From an uncultured Lachnospiraceae bacterium (lineage in GTDB: Bacteria; Bacillota; Clostridia; Lachnospirales; Lachnospiraceae), in NCBI GenBank assembly GCA_900553355.1, contig USDK01000003.1, positions 1 through 64,000 on the forward strand: DNA of 64,000 nt. The letters are read 5' to 3'. Numbering within the stretch: position 1 is the first letter of the stretch; every line of letters begins with the position of its first letter. The notes below the pieces were generated by a model. It did no database searches, was not told the DNA's origin, and saw nothing but the letters and a program-made list of their open reading frames with translations. Below, one piece after another: positions 17,527 through 24,929 of this stretch. The position numbers were made by a program, and so were the translations under genes.

Positions 17527-19947
17527 ATGAATACATCATTATCATGGATAAAAGCCTATGTTCCGGATCTTGACGTGACGGCGCAGGAGTATACGGATGC
17601 GATGACGCTTTCTGGAACGAAGGTGGAAGGTTATGAGGAGCTGGATGCGGATCTTGATAAGATTGTTGTGGGACAGATCGAGAAGATCGAGAAGCATCCG
17701 GATGCGGATAAGCTGGTCATCTGCCAGGTTAATGTAGGGGCAGAGACGATCCAGATCGTGACAGGCGCGCCGAATGTGCACGAGGGTGACAAGGTGCCGG
17801 TGGTGCTGGATGGAGGCCGCGTGGCAGGAGGCCATGAGCCGGGAAGCCGTGTGAAGGGCGGCGTTAAGATCAAGAAGGGAAAACTGCGTGGCGTGGAGAG
17901 CTGTGGAATGATGTGCTCTATCGAGGAGCTGGGATCCAACAGGGATATGTATCCGGATGCGCCGGAGGAAGGAATCTATATTTTCCCGGAAGATACGGAA
18001 GTAGGTGCAGATGCGGTGGAAGTGCTGGGGCTGCATGATGTTGTGTTTGAATATGAGGTGACTTCCAATCGTGTAGACTGCTTCAGTGTAGTTGGAATTG
18101 CCAGAGAAGCGGCGGCTACCTTTGGAAAAGAATTCCATCCGCCGGTAGTAACACCGACTGGAAACAGCGAAAATGCAGCAGATTATATTAAAGTTACGGT
18201 GAAGAATGCAGACCTGTGTCCAAGATACTGCGCGAGAATCGTGAAAAATATCAAGATCGGACCATCGCCGGAATGGATGCAGAGAAGACTGGCATCAGTA
18301 GGAATCCGCCCGATCAATAACCTGGTAGACATTACCAACTACGTGATGGAAGAATATGGACAGCCTATGCATGCATATGATCTGGATACCATCGAGGGTC
18401 GTGAGATTGTCGTGCGCACAGCGGCAAAGGGAGAAAAATTCACGACTCTGGACGGACAGGAGCGTCAGATGGATGAATCCGTCCTGATGATCTGCGATGG
18501 AAAGAAGTCCATCGGTATCGCTGGTATCATGGGAGGAGAAAACTCCATGATCACCGACGACGTACACACGATGCTCTTTGAAGCAGCCTGCTTCGACGGC
18601 ACAAACATCCGTAAGTCCAGTAAGAAAGTCGGACTTCGTACAGACGCCTCCGGAAAATTTGAAAAAGGACTGGATCCTGAAAATGCGAAAGAAGCCATCG
18701 ACCGTGCATGCCAGCTGGTTGAGGAAATGGGAGCCGGAGAAGTTGTGGGCGGTATGGTAGACGTATACGCCGAGAAGAGAGAGCCGGTCCGCATTACCTT
18801 TAAGCCTGACGAGATTAATGTATTGCTGGGAACAGACATTTCTGCAGAAGAAATGTTGGGATATTTTAAGAAGATCGATCTTGGGTATGATGAAGAGACC
18901 AATGAGGTTATCGTACCTACCTTCCGTCAGGATCTTCTGCGTACAGCAGATCTGGCTGAAGAAGTGGCAAGATTTTTCGGATACGACAACATCCCGACTA
19001 CTCTTCCAAAGGGAGAATCTACCATGGGCAAGCTGCCGTTTAAGCTCAGAGTGGAAGAGATTGCCAAGGAAATCGCAGAATTCTGTGGATTCAGCCAGGG
19101 CATGACGTACTCCTTCGAGAGCCCGAAGGTTTTTGATAAACTCATGATTCCGGCAGACTCACCGCTTCGGAAAGTGGTAGAGATCATGAACCCGCTGGGC
19201 GAGGACTACAGTATCATGCGGACACTGCCGTTGAATGGAATGCTGACTTCCCTCGCAACCAATTATAATAGAAGAAATAAAAATGTAAGGCTTTATGAGC
19301 TGGCAAATGTATATCTGCCAAAGGAACTTCCGTTAAAAGAACTGCCGGATGAGCGTATGCAGTTTACCCTGGGAATGTATGGCGACGGAGATTTCTACAG
19401 CATGAAAGGGGTAGTGGAAGAGTTCCTGGAGAAGGCAGGCCTTCATGACAAAGAAACTTATGACCCGAAGAGCAACCGTCCATATCTTCATCCGGGACGC
19501 CAGGCGAATATCTTCTATCATGATACGCTTATCGGATATCTGGGAGAAGTACACCCAGATGTGGCGGACGCCTACGGTATCGGCGAGAGGACGTATCTGG
19601 CTGTGCTGGATATGCCGGAAGTGACAAAATATGCAACCTTTGACCGCAAATATACAGGAATTGCAAAGTATCCGGCAGTGACCAGAGATATCAGCATGGT
19701 AATGCCAAAAGAGATCCTGGCCGGACAGGTAGAAGAAGTGATCGAGGCTCAGGGCGGAGAGTATCTGGAGAGCTATGCACTGTTTGATATTTATGAGGGA
19801 GCCCAGATCAAGGCCGGATATAAATCACTGGCATATTCTATCGTATTCAGGGCAAAGGATAAGACACTGGAAGACGCAGAAGTGACAGAGGCCATGAACC
19901 GGATCTTAAAAGCTCTGGAAGGAATGGGGATTGAACTTCGGAAATAA
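17527..19947 (+). CDS. pheT: Phenylalanyl-tRNA synthetase beta subunit
   Basis: 806 residues, full length. Domains in order: tRNA-binding OB fold (40-150; HPDADKLVICQV), B3/B4 editing domain (about 210-400), B5 (405-475), class II-like core, and a C-terminal ferredoxin-fold anticodon-binding domain (FDRKYTGIAKYPAVTRDISMV). The start has GAAAGGAG upstream. The sppA gene follows after 16 bp. Confidence 0.97.
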   Translation: MNTSLSWIKAYVPDLDVTAQEYTDAMTLSGTKVEGYEELDADLDKIVVGQIEKIEKHPDADKLVICQVNVGAETIQIVTGAPNVHEGDKVPVVLDGGRVAGGHEPGSRVKGGVKIKKGKLRGVESCGMMCSIEELGSNRDMYPDAPEEGIYIFPEDTEVGADAVEVLGLHDVVFEYEVTSNRVDCFSVVGIAREAAATFGKEFHPPVVTPTGNSENAADYIKVTVKNADLCPRYCARIVKNIKIGPSPEWMQRRLASVGIRPINNLVDITNYVMEEYGQPMHAYDLDTIEGREIVVRTAAKGEKFTTLDGQERQMDESVLMICDGKKSIGIAGIMGGENSMITDDVHTMLFEAACFDGTNIRKSSKKVGLRTDASGKFEKGLDPENAKEAIDRACQLVEEMGAGEVVGGMVDVYAEKREPVRITFKPDEINVLLGTDISAEEMLGYFKKIDLGYDEETNEVIVPTFRQDLLRTADLAEEVARFFGYDNIPTTLPKGESTMGKLPFKLRVEEIAKEIAEFCGFSQGMTYSFESPKVFDKLMIPADSPLRKVVEIMNPLGEDYSIMRTLPLNGMLTSLATNYNRRNKNVRLYELANVYLPKELPLKELPDERMQFTLGMYGDGDFYSMKGVVEEFLEKAGLHDKETYDPKSNRPYLHPGRQANIFYHDTLIGYLGEVHPDVADAYGIGERTYLAVLDMPEVTKYATFDRKYTGIAKYPAVTRDISMVMPKEILAGQVEEVIEAQGGEYLESYALFDIYEGAQIKAGYKSLAYSIVFRAKDKTLEDAEVTEAMNRILKALEGMGIELRK

Positions 19948-19963
19948 AATAAGGAGCTGAAAT

Positions 19964-20941
19964 ATGAAGAAAAAGCAGATCGGCGGTCTGATCATTGCCG
20001 CAGTATTATTTATCGCAGTAGGAATTTCCAGTGTCCTGACGAACACAGTGTCTCAGCGGATGCTGGAAAGCAGTGTGGAGACGCTGCTGACGGGGAATTA
20101 TACTTTTAACGCGCCGGCGAGAGATTATATCGCCATCGTACGAGTGGAAGGAACGATCCAGGAGCAGACGAGCACCAGTGCACTGGACGTCTCTTCCGGG
20201 TATCAGCATACGACAACTCTGGAGTACATCGATCATCTGATGCAGGATTCCAATAATAAAGGAATCCTGCTGTATGTGGATTCTCCAGGAGGGACCGTCT
20301 ATGAGTCTGAGGAACTGTATCTGAAGCTCCAGGAGTACAAAGAGACGACAGACCGTCCGGTGTGGGACTATATGGCACACTATGCGGCATCCGGAGGATA
20401 CATGGTTTCCATGGCATCGGACCGGATCTATGCGAATCCGAATACGGTGACCGGTTCTATTGGCGTGATCATGTCCGGGTATGACCTGACTGGTTTATAT
20501 GAGAAGCTTGGGATCCGGTATGTAAGCATTACCAGTGGAGCCAATAAGGACAGCAGCCAGCTGACGGATGAACAGATTGCGATTTACCAGACTCAGGTGG
20601 ATGAATATTACAATAAATTTGTAAACATTGTCGCAGAAGGCCGTGATATGTCAGAAGAGGATGTCAAAGCACTGGCAGACGGGCGGACATATACAGCACA
20701 GCAGGCCCGTGATAACGGTCTGATCGATGAGATCAGCCTGTATGAAGATATGAAGGATGCCATGAGTGAAGAGCTTGGCACAGATGAGTTTTATGAATTG
20801 GAGACACCATCCAGCGTCTGGTCTTCCTTATTTGCGAAAGCAGAAGAGCTGGTGCCTAAGTCTGACTCACAGATACTGACAGAAACCGCAGAAGAAATGG
20901 AAAGCGGGGTGCCGATGTACTATGCAGAACAGTTACAGTAA
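19964..20941 (+). CDS. sppA: Signal peptide peptidase SppA (S49 family)
   Basis: 325 residues with an N-terminal membrane anchor (residues 7-25). Single-domain S49 serine protease with a Ser/Lys dyad: Ser143 in YAASGGYMVSM and Lys195 in SGANKDSS. GILLYVDSPGGTV and GSIGVIMSGYD are family motifs. It degrades cleaved signal peptides in the membrane. The RDD gene overlaps its 3' end by 20 nt. Confidence 0.92.
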   Translation: MKKKQIGGLIIAAVLFIAVGISSVLTNTVSQRMLESSVETLLTGNYTFNAPARDYIAIVRVEGTIQEQTSTSALDVSSGYQHTTTLEYIDHLMQDSNNKGILLYVDSPGGTVYESEELYLKLQEYKETTDRPVWDYMAHYAASGGYMVSMASDRIYANPNTVTGSIGVIMSGYDLTGLYEKLGIRYVSITSGANKDSSQLTDEQIAIYQTQVDEYYNKFVNIVAEGRDMSEEDVKALADGRTYTAQQARDNGLIDEISLYEDMKDAMSEELGTDEFYELETPSSVWSSLFAKAEELVPKSDSQILTETAEEMESGVPMYYAEQLQ

Positions 20942-21554
20942 TCAGGAAGTCGTATATGCAGGGTTCTGGGTTCGGCTGGCCGCCTATGTGATTGACAGTC
21001 TGATTGTGTTTTTCGGACTTCTGATCGTGAGGCTGTTTTTGTCGGGGATCATGTCTGTGCTGTCGGGCACCTGGCTTGGCGGAAATATCTTATTTCATTA
21101 TACGCTGAAGGATATCGTGCTGTATATATTCCAGGTGTTGTATTTTATCCTCTGTACCTATCTGACCGGGACAACCCTGGGGAAACGGGCTATGAATCTT
21201 CGGGTGGTAAGCGCAGAAGACGGGCAGGGACTGACTTTGCTGGATGTGGTATACCGGGAGACCATCGGGCGTTTCTTATGCAGTCTTTTTGTGGGGATCG
21301 GATACATCATCGCAGGAGTTGACAGGGAAAAACGAGGACTTCACGACATTCTTTGTGATACCAGAGTCATCTATGCAAAAAAGATCAAGGTGATACCGGT
21401 TTATCCCAGATATCAGATGCCTCCTGTACCACCCCAGAACATGAATATGCAGACACCGCCGGGGCCGCAGCCATGGCAGCAAAATACAGCGCCGGTGCAG
21501 CCACAGCAAAAAGAGGAAGAGATAGAAGTACAAGAAAACAGAAGGGATTCTTAA
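20922..21554 (+). CDS. RDD-family membrane protein
   Basis: 210 residues. It has the RDD-domain pattern: [19 protein letters not shown], a second hydrophobic pair, [14 protein letters not shown] and a [19 protein letters not shown] end. About four membrane helices are followed by a Pro/Gln-rich cytoplasmic tail (residues 165-200). Function is unknown; RDD proteins are linked to transport or stress. It overlaps sppA by 20 nt. Confidence 0.85.
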   Translation: MQNSYSNQEVVYAGFWVRLAAYVIDSLIVFFGLLIVRLFLSGIMSVLSGTWLGGNILFHYTLKDIVLYIFQVLYFILCTYLTGTTLGKRAMNLRVVSAEDGQGLTLLDVVYRETIGRFLCSLFVGIGYIIAGVDREKRGLHDILCDTRVIYAKKIKVIPVYPRYQMPPVPPQNMNMQTPPGPQPWQQNTAPVQPQQKEEEIEVQENRRDS

Positions 21555-21556
21555 GA

Positions 21557-22582
21557 ATGAAACGACAGGATTTTTATTATGATCTGCCGGAAGAATTGAT
21601 CGCACAGGATCCTTTGAAAGATCGTTCCAGCTCCAGGCTCCTTGTCTTAGACAAGGAGTCCGGGGCTGTTTCCCATCATGTGTTTCGGGAGATCACGGAC
21701 TATCTGGAGGAAGGAGACTGCCTGGTCATCAATGATACGAAGGTGATTCCGGCAAGACTGATTGGTTCCAAGATTGGAACAAACGCGAAGATAGAAATAT
21801 TATTATTGAAAAGAAAAGAAAATAATGTCTGGGAGACCCTGGTGAAGCCGGGAAAGAAGGCGAAAGTCGGAACGAAGATCAGCTTTGGCGAAGGCCTTCT
21901 TGTAGGTGAAGTCATCGACGTGGTAGAAGAAGGCAACCGCCTGATCCAGTTTTCTTATGAAGGGATTTTCGAGGAAATTTTGGATCAGCTGGGACAGATG
22001 CCTCTTCCGCCATACATCACCCATCAGTTGGAGGATAAGGATCGGTACAATACAGTTTATGCCGAGCATTCGGGATCTGCCGCTGCTCCTACGGCAGGGC
22101 TTCATTTTACGCCGGAACTTTTAGAGGAGATAAAGAAAAAAGGTGTGGATATTGCAAGGGTGACCCTTCATGTGGGGCTTGGTACTTTCCGGCCGGTCAA
22201 GGCAGAGGAAATCACAGACCACCATATGCATTCTGAGTTTTATCAGATCGAGGAAGAAGCGGCGGAAAAGATCAACCAGGCAAAAGACACGGGACACCGG
22301 GTCATCTGTGTGGGAACCACCAGCTGCCGCACCATCGAGTCTGCAGCGGATGAAAATGGAAGACTAAAAGCCCAGAGCGGCTGGACCGACATTTTTATCT
22401 ATCCGGGATATCGCTTCAAGATCCTGGACTGCCTGATCACAAACTTTCATCTTCCAGAGTCCACGCTGATCATGCTGGTATCAGCGCTGGCAGGAAGAGA
22501 GCATGTGCTTGCGGCTTATAAAGAGGCAGTAGAGAAACGATATCGTTTCTTTTCCTTTGGAGATGCCATGTTTATTAAATAG
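21557..22582 (+). CDS. queA: S-adenosylmethionine:tRNA ribosyltransferase-isomerase
   Basis: 341 residues, makes epoxyqueuosine in tRNA by transferring the ribosyl moiety of SAM. Start ATG 21557 is 2 bp after the RDD stop; the longer upstream reading (from 21473) overlaps the RDD gene and is not conserved-looking. Motifs: [49 protein letters not shown] and [16 protein letters not shown] [13 protein letters not shown]. No tgt is adjacent. Confidence 0.95.
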   Translation: MKRQDFYYDLPEELIAQDPLKDRSSSRLLVLDKESGAVSHHVFREITDYLEEGDCLVINDTKVIPARLIGSKIGTNAKIEILLLKRKENNVWETLVKPGKKAKVGTKISFGEGLLVGEVIDVVEEGNRLIQFSYEGIFEEILDQLGQMPLPPYITHQLEDKDRYNTVYAEHSGSAAAPTAGLHFTPELLEEIKKKGVDIARVTLHVGLGTFRPVKAEEITDHHMHSEFYQIEEEAAEKINQAKDTGHRVICVGTTSCRTIESAADENGRLKAQSGWTDIFIYPGYRFKILDCLITNFHLPESTLIMLVSALAGREHVLAAYKEAVEKRYRFFSFGDAMFIK

Positions 22583-22598
22583 CGTGAAATTTCAGGTA

Positions 22599-22629
22599 TT
22601 GACCTTAAGTGGACTTCAGGGTTTACACT
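22599..22629 (+). promoter_or_regulatory. MerR-type promoter with 19-bp spacer and internal dyad
   Basis: TTGACC (22599-22604) and TACACT (22624-22629) are separated by 19 bp, not 17. The spacer holds the imperfect dyad ACCTTAAGT-ggac-TTCAGGGT. This is the arrangement of promoters activated by MerR-family regulators (AdhR/NmlR-like sites). No merR-type gene is in the window. Confidence 0.65.
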
Positions 22630-22676
22630 ATCCGTAGACAAAATGCGTTTTGACAGCAGGAAAGCGAGGTAGAGGT

Positions 22677-23567
22677 ATGAAGTCTAAAGTTTATTTTACC
22701 AAAGAAATCACACCGGAAAAGGTGGTGGAAATGTATCAGGCACTGGGAATGGATCTGCCGGGAAAAGTGGCGGTAAAGGTTCACTCCGGAGAAAAGGGGA
22801 ATCAGAACTTCCTGAGACCAGAATTCTGGAAGCCTATGGTAGAAAAGGTTCATGGGACGATCGTGGAGTGCAACACTGCCTACGGCGACGCGGCCGGCGG
22901 CGTGCGTGATAATACACCTTCCCATCTGAAGCTGCTGGAGGAGCATGGGTGGACGAAGTACTTTGATGTGGATCTGATGGATGCCGAGGGGCCGGATGTA
23001 GTGTGGCCGATTCCAAATGGCAAGATCCTGAAAGAGAACAGGCTGGGAAAAGATATCGAAAACTATGATTCCATGCTGGTGCTGGCTCATTTTAAAGGGC
23101 ATCCCATGGGAGGATACGGCGGAGCATTAAAGCAGCTTGCCATCGGGTGTGCTTCCAGAGCAGGCAAGGCGCTGATCCATTCGGCCGGGAAAACGGATGA
23201 CCGTTTTGAGACATGGCAGCAGCATGCTGACAGCGTGGCGTTCCCGGAGGCTATGGCGGATGCGGCTTCCAGTGTGGTAGAGCATTTCAAGGGAAAGATT
23301 GCGTTCATTAACGTCATGAAAAATCTTTCCGTGGACTGTGACTGCTGTCAGGTGGCGGAGGATCCCTGTATGGCGGATATCGGTATCCTGGCATCCATGG
23401 ACCCGGTAGCTATCGATCAGGCATGTATGGATCTGGTTATCCATTCTGACGATCCGGGACGGGATCATTTTATGGAACGGGTAAACAGCCGGAACGGCAT
23501 CCATACCATCGAGGCCGCCGAGGAGCTGGGTGTTGGTTCCAGAGAATATGAACTGATTGAAATCTAA
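22677..23567 (+). CDS. DUF362-domain protein
   Basis: About 296 residues from ATG 22677; a TTG at 22650 would add nine residues but lacks a ribosome binding site. It matches DUF362 proteins: KVAVKVHSGEKGNQNFLRPEF, NTAYGDAAGGVR, LAHFKGHPMGGYGGALKQLAIG and a cysteine cluster VDCDCCQVAEDPC that could bind metal. Some relatives carry ferredoxin domains; this one does not. Function is unknown, but a MerR-type promoter suggests induction by electrophile, thiol or aldehyde stress. Confidence 0.82.
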   Translation: MKSKVYFTKEITPEKVVEMYQALGMDLPGKVAVKVHSGEKGNQNFLRPEFWKPMVEKVHGTIVECNTAYGDAAGGVRDNTPSHLKLLEEHGWTKYFDVDLMDAEGPDVVWPIPNGKILKENRLGKDIENYDSMLVLAHFKGHPMGGYGGALKQLAIGCASRAGKALIHSAGKTDDRFETWQQHADSVAFPEAMADAASSVVEHFKGKIAFINVMKNLSVDCDCCQVAEDPCMADIGILASMDPVAIDQACMDLVIHSDDPGRDHFMERVNSRNGIHTIEAAEELGVGSREYELIEI

Positions 23568-23588
23568 ACAGAAAGAAGTTTTTATTGG

Positions 23589-23646
23589 CCACGCTTATAT
23601 GTTACACTGAGGGTTAAGAGTAAAGCATATAAGCGTGGTGTTTTTT
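23589..23646 (+). terminator. Terminator after the DUF362 gene
   Basis: CCACGCTTATATG (23589-23601) pairs perfectly with CATATAAGCGTGG (23626-23638), with a 24-nt loop, followed by TGTTTTTT. The long loop is unusual for an intrinsic terminator. Confidence 0.65.
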
Positions 23647-23745
23647 ATGAAAAATGTGTTATGGCAGGAAGACACCGTCACAGTGTCCGCCTATGGAGAA
23701 GGACAGGAAACGACGGAATATATACTTTACTTGAAATCTGAATAA
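23647..23745 (+). CDS. Possible 32-residue small protein or gene remnant
   Basis: ATG immediately after the T-run of the terminator; reads MKNVLWQEDTVTVSAYGEG..., ending LYLKSE. There is no ribosome binding site (six T precede the ATG) and no recognisable family. It could be a leaderless small ORF, a decayed gene fragment, or chance. Confidence 0.2.
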   Translation: MKNVLWQEDTVTVSAYGEGQETTEYILYLKSE

Positions 23746-23762
23746 GAAAATGAGGTGTTTTT

Positions 23763-24257
23763 ATGTTTCAAGAAATGCGTAGAAAACGGCAGGCTTTGCC
23801 GATAGAGGAAATCACGGCGGTGTTAGAGAGAGGAACTTCGGGCGTGCTGGCGCTGTCGGGAGATGACGGCTATCCCTATGCTGTTCCGATCAGCTATGTC
23901 TATGACGGGGAGAAGATTTATTTTCATTGTGCCAGAAGTGGACATAAGCTGGATGCGGTAAAAAGGAATGCGAAGGCTTCTTTTTGCGTGATCGGCCAGG
24001 ATCAGATCGTTCCTGAGGAATATACCACCTACTTTCGGAGTGTGATCGTATTCGGACAGATACGGATAATGGAAGATGAGGAAGAAAAAAGAGAGGCCAT
24101 TGAAAAGCTGGCGCTCAAATATGCGCCGGATGATACCGGGGAAGGACGGAAAGAAGCCATCGACCGGGAATGGAAGCCTCTGTGCATGCTGGAAATGGAG
24201 ATTGACCATATGACAGGAAAAGAGGCAATCGAGCTTGTCAGGAAAAAACAGAAATAG
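23763..24257 (+). CDS. Pyridoxamine 5'-phosphate oxidase-family (NimA-like) protein
   Basis: 164 residues. The split beta-barrel FMN-binding family is recognised from GVLALSGDDGYPYAVPISYVYDGEKIYFHCARSGHKLDAVKRN, shared with 5-nitroimidazole reductase (NimA)-like proteins. Likely a flavin- or heme-binding oxidoreductase; the substrate is unknown. The start ATG follows ATGAGGTG with weak spacing. Confidence 0.85.
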   Translation: MFQEMRRKRQALPIEEITAVLERGTSGVLALSGDDGYPYAVPISYVYDGEKIYFHCARSGHKLDAVKRNAKASFCVIGQDQIVPEEYTTYFRSVIVFGQIRIMEDEEEKREAIEKLALKYAPDDTGEGRKEAIDREWKPLCMLEMEIDHMTGKEAIELVRKKQK

Positions 24258-24267
24258 AAAAAACATA

Positions 24268-24292
24268 CAGGGGCTGAAGCCTCTGTTTTTTT
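24268..24292 (+). terminator. Terminator after the PNPOx-like gene
   Basis: CAGGGGCT-ga-AGCCTCTG stem followed by seven T. Confidence 0.8.
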
Positions 24293-24345
24293 GCAAAGAA
24301 AACTTTGCAAAAAAAGTTGACAAGTTTACTTTGCAATGATATATT
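24290..24345 (+). promoter_or_regulatory. Promoter and operator-like repeats of the DUF6442-XRE operon
   Basis: TTGACA (24317-24322), 17 bp, TATATT (24340-24345). Just upstream TTGCAAAG-aaaa-CTTTGCAA forms an inverted repeat. AAACTTTGC recurs as TTACTTTGC in the spacer and AAACTTGGC after the -10. The small XRE regulator encoded downstream is the likely ligand (autoregulation, inferred). Confidence 0.6.
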
Positions 24346-24390
24346 AAGATTGACAAGAAAACTTGGCGGATGTATGAGGAGGGATTTTAG

Positions 24391-24705
24391 ATGAACAAGG
24401 AAGAAATCTTGGCAAAAAGTAAAAAGGATAATGTATACGGGGACGAAAGAGAAAAGCAGGTACGGATAAAAAGAGACGCATTTTCCCTCTGGGGGACGAT
24501 TGTTCTGGGGGCTGTCATCATGGTAATCAAGCTTTATCGGTCAGAATCGCCGTCGGATATCATATCGATTCTGTTTTGTACATCCGGTCTGGCCTTCCTT
24601 TATGAGGGCCTGAAGCTTAAAAATAAATGGAGTGTCATTGCAGGAGGAATCTTTTTGGTTCTGACATGTTACTATTTCTATCGTTTTTGTGCGGGGTTAT
24701 TCTAA
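24391..24705 (+). CDS. DUF6442-family small membrane protein
   Basis: 104 residues. The N-terminal MNKEEILAKSKKDN..GDEREKQV segment and three hydrophobic segments (about 32-48, 58-72, 80-101) match small clostridial membrane proteins encoded before XRE regulators. Function is unknown. It overlaps the XRE gene by one base (TAATG), so the two are translationally coupled. The ribosome binding site is GAGGAGGG. Confidence 0.75.
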   Translation: MNKEEILAKSKKDNVYGDEREKQVRIKRDAFSLWGTIVLGAVIMVIKLYRSESPSDIISILFCTSGLAFLYEGLKLKNKWSVIAGGIFLVLTCYYFYRFCAGLF

Positions 24706-24914
24706 TGGATGATAAACTGGTGTTAAAAAATAATCTGAAAGAGGCGCGTGCGGAGAAAAAGTTGTCGCAGTCCCAGCTGGCGGAGATGGTGGGGGTGTCC
24801 CGGAATACCATCAGCTCCATTGAGACCGGACAGTTTAATCCCACAGCGAAACTGGCTCTGATTTTATGTATTGCCCTAGATAAAAAATTTGAGGACCTGT
24901 TTTATTTTGATTAA
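24705..24914 (+). CDS. XRE-family transcriptional regulator (short)
   Basis: 69 residues, a single helix-turn-helix domain: LKEARAEKKLSQSQLAEMVGVSRNTISSIETGQFNPT then LALILCIALDKKFEDLFYF, the typical YgzD/YvaO-like short repressor. It is coupled to the DUF6442 gene and probably binds the repeats at 24290-24345. Confidence 0.9.
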   Translation: MDDKLVLKNNLKEARAEKKLSQSQLAEMVGVSRNTISSIETGQFNPTAKLALILCIALDKKFEDLFYFD

Positions 24915-24929
24915 AAAAGTCGCTGCTTG

